Positions 8,927 through 16,790 of a DNA stretch of 64,000 nt are shown here, piece by piece. Below the pieces are notes generated by a model, which saw only the letters and a program-made list of their open reading frames with translations, had not been told where the DNA came from and did not search any database. A program made the position numbers and the translations under genes. Location of the stretch: NCBI RefSeq assembly GCF_002949735.1, contig NZ_CP026681.1:1426001-1490000 (forward strand), written 5' to 3'. Source of the DNA: Nostoc sp. 'Peltigera membranacea cyanobiont' N6. GTDB taxonomy: Bacteria; Cyanobacteriota; Cyanobacteriia; Cyanobacteriales; Nostocaceae. Positions within the stretch are counted from its first letter, which is position 1; each line of letters begins with the position of its first letter.

Positions 8927-11569
8927 ATGTCTTCAAATCCCCAGTACCTAAGCGGTAACGAAATTCGCAACATATTCCTCAACTTCTTTGCCCAACGGAG
9001 TCACCAAATCCTCCCAAGTGCCTCTCTCGTGCCAGAAGACCCAACTGTGCTGCTAACGATCGCGGGGATGCTACCATTTAAGCCGATATTCTTGGGGCAG
9101 CGCACACCAGATTTTAAGCGGGCTACGACTTCACAAAAGTGTATCCGTACCAATGACATCGAAAATGTCGGACGCACTAAACGGCATCACACGTTTTTTG
9201 AGATGCTGGGTAACTTCAGCTTTGGTGATTATTTTAAAGAACAAGCGATCGCTTGGGGTTGGGAAATCTCCACACAAGTCTTTGGCTTTTCCCCCCAAAA
9301 TCTGGTTGTCAGCGTTTTTAAAGATGATGATGAAGCCTTTGGAATTTGGCGCGATCAAATCGGTGTGCCGATAGCGAGAATTAAACGCTTGGGCGAAGAC
9401 GATAACTTTTGGGTATCTGGCCCGACTGGCCCTTGTGGCCCTTGTTCCGAAATATATTACGACTTCCACCCAGAACGCGGTGACGAAAATATCGATTTAG
9501 AAGACGATTCCCGGTTTATCGAGTTTTACAACCTCGTGTTCATGCAATATAACCGCGATGCTTCCGGTAATTTAACGCCACTGCAAAACAAGAACATCGA
9601 CACCGGCATGGGTTTGGATCGAATGGCGCAAATTCTCCAAAAAGTACCCAATAACTACGAAACTGACCTGATTTTTCCAATTATCCAAACAGCAGGGCAA
9701 ATTGCTGGTGTTGATTACCACAGCAGTGATGAAAAAACCAAAACTTCCCTAAAAGTCATTGGCGATCATATTCGCGCTGTCATCCACATGATCGCTGATG
9801 AAATTCGCGCTTCCAACGTCGGAAGGGGTTATGTTCTGCGGCGATTAATTCGGCGCGTGGTGCGTCATGGGCGATTAATTGGAATTTCTGGTGAATTTAC
9901 TACTCAAGTTGCGGAAACTGCGATCGCACTTTCTGAATCAGCTTACCCCAATGTCCGCCAACGGGAAGCAGCAATTATTGCTGAGTTACAACGGGAAGAA
10001 TCCAATTTCCTCAGAACTCTGGATAGAGGCGAAAAACTCCTAGAAGAAATCATCCAAGAGGTGAAACAACAAGGAAATACTCAAATTAGTGGTGAAAGCG
10101 CATTTACCCTCTATGACACTTACGGATTTCCCCTCGAACTTACTCAAGAAGTTGCCGAGGAAAATAATCTCACAGTTGATGTTGAGGGATTTGAGGCACA
10201 AATGGAAATCCAAAAAGGACGTGGTAGAGATGCACATGAAACCATCGATTTAACTGTGCAAGGTTCCCTCGACAAGCTAGCAGAACACATCCAAGTCACC
10301 GAGTTTTTAGGCTATACCCAACCGACTGCGACGGCGAAAGTCGAAGCAATCTTAGTAGAAGGTGTTTCCCAAGAGGAAGCAGAAGCGGGGACACAAGTAC
10401 AAATTGTTCTTGATAAAACGCCATTTTATGCGGAATCTGGCGGACAAATCGGCGATCGCGGTTATATCTCTGGTGATGGGATTGTTGTTCGCGTTGAAGA
10501 CGTAAAAAAAGAATCTGATTTCTTTGTTCACTTTGGACGCATCGAACGGGGTACACTGCGCGTAGGCGATCGCGTCACCGCCCAAATCGATCCGGCTTGT
10601 CGCCGTCGCGCCCAAGCGAACCATACCGCAACGCACCTGTTACAAGCAGCGTTGAAAAAAATTGTTGATGATGGCATATCTCAAGCAGGTTCCTTGGTTT
10701 CCTTCGATCGGTTGCGCTTCGATTTCAACTGTCCCCGCGCGTTAACAGCAGAGGAAGTGCAACAAATCGAAGAACAGGTAAACACTTGGATTGCCCAAGC
10801 ACATGCTGCAAAGGTGGAAGTATTACCTTTAGCAGAGGCGAAAGCTAAGGGTGCTGTTGCCATGTTCGGCGAAAAATACGGCGACGAAGTGCGGGTGATT
10901 GACTTCCCCAGCGTATCAATGGAACTATGCGGTGGAACTCATGTCAGCAATACGGCTGAAATTGGCGTTTTCAAGATTATCTCGGAAGCTGGTGTGGCTT
11001 CTGGGGTACGGCGTATTGAAGCTGTTTCAGGGCCGGCAATATTAGATTATCTCAACCTGCGGGATAAAGTAGTTAAAGATTTGAGCGATCGCTTTAAAGT
11101 TAAACCCGAAGAATTACCAGACAGAATTACAAGTCTGCAAAGCGAACTCAGAACTAGCCAAAAGGAATTGGAAACCTTGAAGGTACAATTAGCGATCGCT
11201 AAATCTGACAGCTTGCTACAAACAGCCGAAATTGTAGGCGATCATAAAATTATCGTCGCCCAATTAGAAGATGTCGATCCAGAATCATTAAAAACCGCAG
11301 CCGAACGCTTATTGCAAAAAATCGGTAACGGTGCAGTGGTACTGGGTTCTGTTCCCGAAGCCGACAAGGTAAGCATAGTTGCAGCTTTTAGTCAAGAAGT
11401 CAACAAAAAAGGTTTGCAAGCTGGTAAATTTGTCGGTGCGATCGCTAAAATCTGCGGTGGTGGCGGTGGCGGCAGACCAAACTTAGCCCAAGCTGGCGGA
11501 CGCGATGCGAGTAAATTACCAGATGCGTTGGCACAAGCGGAAAGTGATTTAAAATCGGCATTGAGTTAA
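8927..11569 (+). CDS. alaS: Alanine--tRNA ligase
   Basis: An 880-residue alanyl-tRNA synthetase of normal full length. The class II catalytic domain occupies about residues 1-250, with the motif 2 region around KCIRTNDIENVGRTKRHHTFFEMLGNF (broken here only by reading it as KCIRTNDIENVG then RTKRHHTFFEMLGNF). The editing domain shows HTATHLLQAAL near residue 566 and CGGTH near 667, which together form the zinc-dependent site that removes mischarged Ser or Gly. The C-terminal domain ends with the glycine-rich ICGGGGGGRPNLAQAGG signature expected for C-Ala. It charges tRNA-Ala and recognises the G3:U70 pair. The gene carries several HIP1 octamers, in line with a long-resident chromosomal gene. 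Confidence 0.98.
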   Translation: MSSNPQYLSGNEIRNIFLNFFAQRSHQILPSASLVPEDPTVLLTIAGMLPFKPIFLGQRTPDFKRATTSQKCIRTNDIENVGRTKRHHTFFEMLGNFSFGDYFKEQAIAWGWEISTQVFGFSPQNLVVSVFKDDDEAFGIWRDQIGVPIARIKRLGEDDNFWVSGPTGPCGPCSEIYYDFHPERGDENIDLEDDSRFIEFYNLVFMQYNRDASGNLTPLQNKNIDTGMGLDRMAQILQKVPNNYETDLIFPIIQTAGQIAGVDYHSSDEKTKTSLKVIGDHIRAVIHMIADEIRASNVGRGYVLRRLIRRVVRHGRLIGISGEFTTQVAETAIALSESAYPNVRQREAAIIAELQREESNFLRTLDRGEKLLEEIIQEVKQQGNTQISGESAFTLYDTYGFPLELTQEVAEENNLTVDVEGFEAQMEIQKGRGRDAHETIDLTVQGSLDKLAEHIQVTEFLGYTQPTATAKVEAILVEGVSQEEAEAGTQVQIVLDKTPFYAESGGQIGDRGYISGDGIVVRVEDVKKESDFFVHFGRIERGTLRVGDRVTAQIDPACRRRAQANHTATHLLQAALKKIVDDGISQAGSLVSFDRLRFDFNCPRALTAEEVQQIEEQVNTWIAQAHAAKVEVLPLAEAKAKGAVAMFGEKYGDEVRVIDFPSVSMELCGGTHVSNTAEIGVFKIISEAGVASGVRRIEAVSGPAILDYLNLRDKVVKDLSDRFKVKPEELPDRITSLQSELRTSQKELETLKVQLAIAKSDSLLQTAEIVGDHKIIVAQLEDVDPESLKTAAERLLQKIGNGAVVLGSVPEADKVSIVAAFSQEVNKKGLQAGKFVGAIAKICGGGGGGRPNLAQAGGRDASKLPDALAQAESDLKSALS

Positions 11570-11690
11570 AACTCTTTGTTACAGCATCTGTCGTAGTAGT
11601 CTATCAATAAAAATTGATGCATAAATTCCTTGTAGAGACGGCGATTTATCGCGTCTCTCTAACCGTCAAAATCAATTTGACACAATAGTA

Positions 11691-11712
11691 GGGGCAATTC
11701 ATGAATTGCCCC
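11691..11712. repeat. Perfect 22-bp palindrome (dispersed Nostoc-type repeat)
   Basis: The two arms GGGGCAATTCA and TGAATTGCCCC are exact reverse complements with no loop. Just before it, around 11633-11660, is a second imperfect palindrome built on GAGACG/CGTCTC. This block lies between alaS and the ureidoglycolate lyase-like gene, which converge, so it may act in transcript ending, but it belongs to a class of repeats found throughout such genomes. Confidence 0.75.
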
Positions 11713-11877
11713 CACGAGAAATCACGGCTTTCACTCCCTTTTTGCGTAAGTCCTAAATATTCCAAAACAGACGCAAAAATCCTCTCTATTTCTCTTCTCT
11801 CTGTGTTGCGCCAGTTGCTTCAAGTCGGGAAACCCGCCCAACTGGCTTCTCTGCGCCTCTGTGGTTCGTTGATTTCC

Positions 11878-12372
11878 TTAAACCATCTCAAACTCTAATT
11901 CATGACTCTTAAAAAAATCATGAGTAAAATGATCCACCACATTCGTATCAGCTAATTCCAAATTATAAAAATCCACAGCTTCATGGTCAAAATGAGGGCC
12001 AGCGTGCCAAGTTCCCTCATGTAGCTTAATAAAACAATTCCCCGGAATCCGAAAAGCAGCAATCTCTTCTAATGCTGGCTCACTCACATCATTATCAGGA
12101 GGACAAACAGCAATGAACCAATCCTTCCCATCCAAAGAACCTAAACATTGAGTGCATTGCTGATGGCGAGTAATTTTGTGAAACTTTCGCCCTCTCTTCT
12201 CCAACCGCATAATATAAAATCGTGGAATTCCATTTTGCAGGTTTAGCTGGGCATCTTCCACATCGTAACCTTTGCCATCAACACTCGCAAAAATTACCTG
12301 TCCATAACGCCGAAAGTTTTCAGAACTCACCCATTGCGCTTGCAATTGTTGCACTGTCTTTGATGTGCCCAT
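11878..12372 (-). CDS. Ureidoglycolate lyase-like protein (AllA family)
   Basis: A 164-residue cupin-fold protein. The pattern matches the AllA family: an early FRRYGQVI, the central PRFYIMRLEKRGRKFHKITRH segment (two parts), FIAVCPP, and the C-terminal KLHEGTWHAGPHF with paired histidines. Family members cleave ureidoglycolate to glyoxylate and urea in purine-derived allantoin breakdown. No other purine catabolism gene lies in the window, so its real substrate here is uncertain. It is alone on the minus strand, between the repeat-rich spacer and the sigma factor gene. The start is the first ATG, with 96 bp to the stop of the sigma factor gene on the same strand. Confidence 0.82.
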   Translation of the reverse strand: MGTSKTVQQLQAQWVSSENFRRYGQVIFASVDGKGYDVEDAQLNLQNGIPRFYIMRLEKRGRKFHKITRHQQCTQCLGSLDGKDWFIAVCPPDNDVSEPALEEIAAFRIPGNCFIKLHEGTWHAGPHFDHEAVDFYNLELADTNVVDHFTHDFFKSHELEFEMV

Positions 12373-12468
12373 ATCAAATCTTTGAGAGACATTACTTAGG
12401 TTTATTTTCCCCCAAACTGACCGAATTTTATAGATACAGCCATTATCGTGGATTGGGAAAAAATGACC

Positions 12469-13488
12469 TCAGCTAGCTAGATAACTACGCACTTGTTCCT
12501 TTTGTCGTCGGAGGAGACTGAGAGCTTTTTGCTCAATCTGACGTACCCGTTCTCGACTAATCCCCATGCGATCGCCAATCTGTGCTAAAGAAAGTTCATA
12601 GCCATCAGTCAAACCAAATCGCAGGGTTAATATTTCTCGCTGTTGGGGAGACAACTTTGCCAACAAGTCGTGTAAATCTTGGTGCAAAGATTCTTCAACA
12701 GCATAATCTTCAGGAGAAGGGCCGTCATCTTCCAGGATGTCCTGCAATTCTGTATCTTGTTGTTCGCCAACTCGCGCCTCTAGCGAGAAAGGTTGACGAG
12801 CCAAATACAAACATTCTCTAACTTGGCTAGGTGTCAAAGATAACGCAGTCGCAATTTCAGCAGTTGTGGGAACGCGACCCAGTTGTTGAGATAATTCTCG
12901 CTGTACCCGTTTAATTTTGTTCAGTTTCTCAAAGACGTGGATCGGTAAACGAATAGTTCGTCCTTGTTGAGCGATCGCTCGCGTGATTCCTTGACGAATC
13001 CACCAGTAAGCGTAGGTAGAAAACTTATAACCAAGAGCAGGATCAAATTTATCCACTCCTCGCTCTAAACCCAAAGTCCCTTCTTGAATTAGATCCATAA
13101 ATTCCAGATTGCGGTGCTGGTATTTCTTCGCCACAGCCACCACCAACCGGAGATTAGCCTGAATCATCTTTTTCTTGGCTTGGTGTCCTTGACTTAACTG
13201 TTGCTCTAGTACCTCAACACCTAACTCCACCCGATCTGCCCATTCTTGTAGCGTGGGTTCGTGGTCTAATTTCATAGCCAATTCTTCTTTAGCAGCTAAG
13301 AAATTCATCATCAGCTGCACTTGTTGGGCAAAAATAACCTCTTGTTCGCGAGTCAACAAATCTACACGCCCGATCTCTTGCAGATAACTACGCACAATAT
13401 CATCTGTAGCTCGAGGTTTTTTATCTGCGGCTAAACTTTTTTTCTTCGTTTTTTGAACTTCGGTAGGTGGAGATGTTAAGTTGCTCAT
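12469..13488 (-). CDS. Group 2 RNA polymerase sigma factor (RpoD/SigA family)
   Basis: A 339-residue sigma-70 protein without the long acidic N-terminus of the primary factor, which fits cyanobacterial group 2 (non-essential, stress or nutrient responsive). Region 1.2 is DDIVRSYLQEIGRVDLLT; region 2 includes ANLRLVVAVAKKYQHRNL and the -10-binding KFSTYAYWWIRQGITRAIA; region 3 follows; region 4 has the helix-turn-helix ISRERVRQIEQKALSLLR. It should guide RNA polymerase to promoters much like those of SigA. Which of the SigB/C/D/E types it is cannot be settled by eye. A 940-bp spacer lies upstream, leaving room for complex regulation of the gene itself. Confidence 0.95.
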   Translation of the reverse strand: MSNLTSPPTEVQKTKKKSLAADKKPRATDDIVRSYLQEIGRVDLLTREQEVIFAQQVQLMMNFLAAKEELAMKLDHEPTLQEWADRVELGVEVLEQQLSQGHQAKKKMIQANLRLVVAVAKKYQHRNLEFMDLIQEGTLGLERGVDKFDPALGYKFSTYAYWWIRQGITRAIAQQGRTIRLPIHVFEKLNKIKRVQRELSQQLGRVPTTAEIATALSLTPSQVRECLYLARQPFSLEARVGEQQDTELQDILEDDGPSPEDYAVEESLHQDLHDLLAKLSPQQREILTLRFGLTDGYELSLAQIGDRMGISRERVRQIEQKALSLLRRQKEQVRSYLAS

Positions 13489-14427
13489 GGTTATTTGCTC
13501 CTCTGTAACCTCTTCAATTTATTGGTATCAAGTCTATATATTCAGACCCATAGCCATTCCACACTGCTAATCATATTAATTGGCAATACTGATGAATTTT
13601 GGTCTATGATACATTACAAGTTAATTGTTGGAGATAATAAACCCAAAATCAACCCACCTCATAATACTAACATTATCACCAGTCACAAATCAATTACCCT
13701 AAAGTATTATCACTATATCTTTTGAAGTAATTACACTTGTTTCTCATGGAGAATTGCATATTTTCAAACACAATTATATGTAGTTTAATTCTTCAATGTA
13801 GTTAATGGGAAAAATGAAAACTTGATTTAGCAACAATTTAATTCCCAAAAGAGAACTTAATAACAGCATATATCAACATAACTCCGAATTCTTAAAGCAC
13901 GGAGCTTTTAATTTTTTAACAGGTTGATTATACTTCTATGTAATTGTAATTAAGTGGAATTAATTACATATAAAATATTCATTTTTTACTTTTATTTGTT
14001 CCTAGATAATTAAATCATCTCAAGCTGGATACATAACAGGCGATCGCTAAATATTAACAAAAGCACTTTCATGCTCAAGAACAGCTTTCTTGCGGAGTCC
14101 GGCTAAATACTTGTAGTTAAGGATTTAGAATGACGAAGACGCAGGTATATCTGACGCACTTATGTCATACTGGACGCAGACATCTGTATTGAATGCCATA
14201 CTATCAATCTGATTGCTTTTGGAGACATTTTTAGAATAAAAGTAGTAACAGTGGTCACATTAGCACCAAGGATAGTACTTGGCAAGACATGAACACCCGC
14301 GATCGCTACTAATATCTTATTGAAGCGAAAAGATTTACGTTTAGAAGTGGGTAGTTAATTCTTATGTAGCACACTCAAACAATAAAATTCCCCACTTCTG
14401 CAATCAGTCGGAAATTATCTGAGACTC
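13489..14427. other. 939-bp intergenic spacer, no convincing gene
   Basis: AT-rich. A 76-codon open frame starting near 13495 has low-complexity composition and no recognisable family, so I treat it as non-coding. The left part should contain the promoter of the minus-strand sigma factor gene. HIP1-type octamers occur near 14040 and 14300. No tRNA-like structure was found. Confidence 0.55.
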
Positions 14428-14784
14428 TTAGCTAGAAAACATCTTGATGGGTTGACCATTATTGCGGGGATCTGGATCGACTAGAGATACATATATTTCA
14501 TGTATACAACAATCCTCTGCGATCGCTAAAGCACATGCAGGTGTGCGTCCATGAAAAGAACAGGGTTCAAGAGTTACATACATTTTCAACAAGTTGAAAG
14601 CTTTACCTTGAATCTGTTTAAGTGCGTCAGCCTCAGCATGATGTTTTCCTGGTACTTGCGTGTATACTTGAGCTAATATCTTTTGAGTATCTACAATTAC
14701 ACAGCCTACTGGTGGATTAGGCAAACATTCCGGCAAAGCTTTTCTGCTTTGAGCTAAAGCAGCCAGCATAAACATTTCATCCAT
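14428..14784 (-). CDS. Stand-alone RibD-type deaminase domain protein
   Basis: A 118-residue zinc-dependent deaminase of the cytidine deaminase fold. The zinc ligands and catalytic acid are visible: H49 and E51 in HHAEADAL, and C75 and C84 in TLEPCSFHGRTPAC. This spacing is that of RibD, which deaminates a pyrimidine intermediate in riboflavin synthesis. The protein stops right after LVDPDPRNNGQPIKMFSS, where RibD normally continues into its reductase domain, and no reductase remnant is seen downstream. It is either a truncated RibD paralogue or a stand-alone deaminase with another substrate. All catalytic residues are kept, which argues for function. Confidence 0.75.
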   Translation of the reverse strand: MDEMFMLAALAQSRKALPECLPNPPVGCVIVDTQKILAQVYTQVPGKHHAEADALKQIQGKAFNLLKMYVTLEPCSFHGRTPACALAIAEDCCIHEIYVSLVDPDPRNNGQPIKMFSS

Positions 14785-14855
14785 GTTTTAGCGTAAATTA
14801 TCTAGATAAATTACACTACCAAAAATTAGCTATCTTTACTAAAAAAATTCCTATA

Positions 14856-15272
14856 TCAAAATTTAGTAACTGTTACACTAATACCAGAATCGAGCTTAGG
14901 AACCTTAAAATACTCAATTGGCTCAGTACTTTGAGAACTTGGGATATTTGTTGGCTTCTGACATTCTTTAAAGAAAGCACCAGGGTTATTGATGAATTCA
15001 AGGGGGTTAATCTTTTGACATCCTCGTTCCTGCACTAGCGAAATCGATTCAGCAGTTTGTTTGGGATTATTAGTCTGTCCCGTAAAATTACTCCATGTAG
15101 TGGTAATTGTCGCGGGTTCCGTCAATAAAGCTCCAGCCTGATTGCGATCGGGAAATTGCTGCTTTAGAGCATCGCCTGTTGCGATCGGAACATTATCTTG
15201 GTTAGCATAGACACTCTGAGGTAGAACAAGTACACCAATCACAACCACTAAGGAGATAAAAGAGGATTTCAT
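14856..15272 (-). CDS. Exported hypothetical protein
   Basis: A 138-residue protein of unknown function. The first 23 residues (MKSSFISLVVVIGVLVLPQS then VYA) form a clear Sec signal peptide with an A-x-A-like cleavage site before NQDNVP. The mature part is short, rich in Thr, Asn and Pro, and has two cysteines (CQKINP and FFKECQ) that could form a disulfide in the periplasm. No membrane segment follows. It lies 71 bp upstream of the deaminase gene on the same strand; a joint transcript is possible but unsupported. Confidence 0.6.
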   Translation of the reverse strand: MKSSFISLVVVIGVLVLPQSVYANQDNVPIATGDALKQQFPDRNQAGALLTEPATITTTWSNFTGQTNNPKQTAESISLVQERGCQKINPLEFINNPGAFFKECQKPTNIPSSQSTEPIEYFKVPKLDSGISVTVTKF

Positions 15273-15479
15273 AATTCAATCTCTTAATGTCAGTTTAATA
15301 ATTAGCATTCGCTAGATACAGACACCAAACAATAGCAGTCTAGTTTTAGTACTTCAGACTAACACAGGTACTAAGAAGTATAGGTAAACTTCATAAAAAA
15401 TCTAGTGAAGTCTAATCAGAGGTAGATTTTTGTCTAGGAGGAGATCGTTGAGGAATCCACCCTCTAACACATCAAAATT

Positions 15480-15575
15480 TCACACTCCCCTGTTATCTGC
15501 CTCCCTTTGTAACTGCGCTAATTCATATTTTGTTACCCGTACTACTAGCCGTTTATCTTTTCTACGTGTTACCAT
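15480..15575 (-). pseudogene. Truncated ribbon-helix-helix-like DNA-binding protein remnant
   Basis: A short frame of 31 codons reads MVTRRKDKRLVVRVTKYELA then QLQREADNRGV, followed by a TGA stop. The pattern of basic residues, then a strand of alternating hydrophobics (RLVVRVT), then an amphipathic helix and RG at a turn is the start of a CopG/Arc-type or mobilisation-accessory DNA-binding domain. The second helix that should follow is absent: after the stop the frame reads NFDVLEGGFLNDLL with no match. I infer a decayed gene. A real micro-protein is less likely, since the fold would be incomplete. Confidence 0.45.
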
Positions 15576-15616
15576 ACGGTTACATAGATAACACAACATC
15601 AATATTGTTCAGCTAA

Positions 15617-15665
15617 ATCTTGTAAGATGTGTTCTGCATCTATTGCAGAATACATCTTACAAGAT
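15617..15665. repeat. 22-bp near-perfect hairpin
   Basis: Arms 15617-15638 and 15644-15665 pair over 22 bp with one G-T wobble around a 5-nt loop. No T tract follows, so it is not a classical terminator. It could be a small RNA, a mobile palindrome or a protein-binding site. Confidence 0.85.
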
Positions 15666-15811
15666 GATTGCAAGTTTACAGTTGAAGCTAAAATACTGGG
15701 GTATAAACCCAAGGACGGGAACTGTGTTGTAATTTTCACGTCTCAAGGCACATCAACAAACCTTTCACCAGTCTAGGCAAATTCAACTGAGTACGAGTTA
15801 TTACAATTTAG

Positions 15812-15837
15812 ATACTCGGATTATGTAATCTGAGTAT
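15812..15837. repeat. 12-bp hairpin with 2-nt spacer
   Basis: ATACTCGGATTA and TAATCTGAGTAT are inverted copies with one mismatch (G-T in RNA), separated by TG. Because the spacer is only 2 nt, a dimeric regulator site in DNA is as likely as an RNA hairpin. It lies about 950 bp before the polysaccharide cluster. Confidence 0.7.
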
Positions 15838-16405
15838 TGTCAGTTCCGTATAATTCCCCAAGTTTGGCATTATTCAGCATTATTTCAGAGTAAGAATTAG
15901 TTGTTGCTGAAAGCTTCTAATAAGCTTATGTAAATATCCATACAATCTTTCCAATTATCTCTTCTCCCTACAAAGAGTCTATCTCTGAAGTGCTTACATT
16001 CCTTGTGGCTGGCAAAATTGCTATATCTCTTACCATTAAGGTATTAATTGCTCTTATCTTTTCAAACTTGGCGAATCGGCAGCTAATGTACTAGTATATT
16101 ATATGAATTTTTTGTAAAGTTATCCAATTAAGTGTTCTTACATAATATGATATTGAATGTTGGATTAATAATCAATAATTACATCAGCATTAACGGAAAA
16201 CTGAATCAACAAAAAAAGGAGTGCTAATAAAGTACTAAAAATATGAGTTATCCTGTTGTTTCTCTCAGCAAAATATAAAACCCTGTAAAGGTGGGTAATA
16301 TATGCAGAAAATATGTTTGACGCAGTTTAGTGGAATATATTCTGTGAGTTAAGCTGTCAGGTAATACTTTGGGTTTAAAACAATTTAAAATCAGTTAATA
16401 AAATC

Positions 16406-16532
16406 GTCAAGATTCTATATGTAGCTATCAGAGTATACACTAGCAAACTTTGATAAATTAATACTACAATAGTCTCATTAAAATTAAAAAAAAGTTGAGT
16501 CTCTTTGAGTCTGGCTTTGATAGAATCTTGAC
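16406..16532. repeat. Long-range 13-bp perfect inverted repeat upstream of the polysaccharide cluster
   Basis: GTCAAGATTCTAT at 16406-16418 and its exact reverse complement at 16520-16532, with a 101-nt AT-rich interval. It lies 260-385 bp before the start of the first exopolysaccharide gene and could be a looping operator pair or an RNA switch-like stem in a long leader. Confidence 0.6.
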
Positions 16533-16790
16533 TTTTCTAAAATCGCTTTATCTTGTGATGAAGGAGGTTTTGTTTTAGTTAGCAAGAGTGTATTCGGAAT
16601 GTAAATAGTTCAAATTACCTACTGTATATGTTCCATCTGTAAATGGAAATAGGGTAGCATGAATTAAAATATCTGTTAGTTTACTTCACCTCTTAAGCAA
16701 CCTAAAGCACAAAGCGTTAACTCATTACCAACGCAAACATTACTAAGAAAATCTACAGCAAATAGTCTTTAATTTTAAATTTTCCTTATT

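Larger units (their letters stand above)
15273..16790. other. 1.5-kb non-coding region ahead of the exopolysaccharide cluster
   Basis: No intact gene. It holds a truncated DNA-binding-protein remnant (15480-15575, minus strand), a 22-bp near-perfect hairpin (15617-15665), a 12-bp hairpin (15812-15837) and a 13-bp inverted repeat with arms 101 nt apart (16406-16418 and 16520-16532). The promoter of the polysaccharide cluster must be in its right part, making an unusually long upstream region. Confidence 0.7.

Noticed and set aside
11701..11898. 65-codon open frame after alaS
   Set aside because: It starts inside a perfect palindrome and runs through dispersed repeat sequence; composition does not look coding and no family is recognisable.
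13495..13725. 76-codon open frame upstream of the sigma factor gene
   Set aside because: Low-complexity composition, no ribosome binding site, and it overlaps the region needed for the sigma factor promoter.
15273..16790. tRNA or known regulatory RNA in the long spacer
   Set aside because: No cloverleaf, no T-arm signature and no recognisable 6S or Yfr-type motif could be found by eye.
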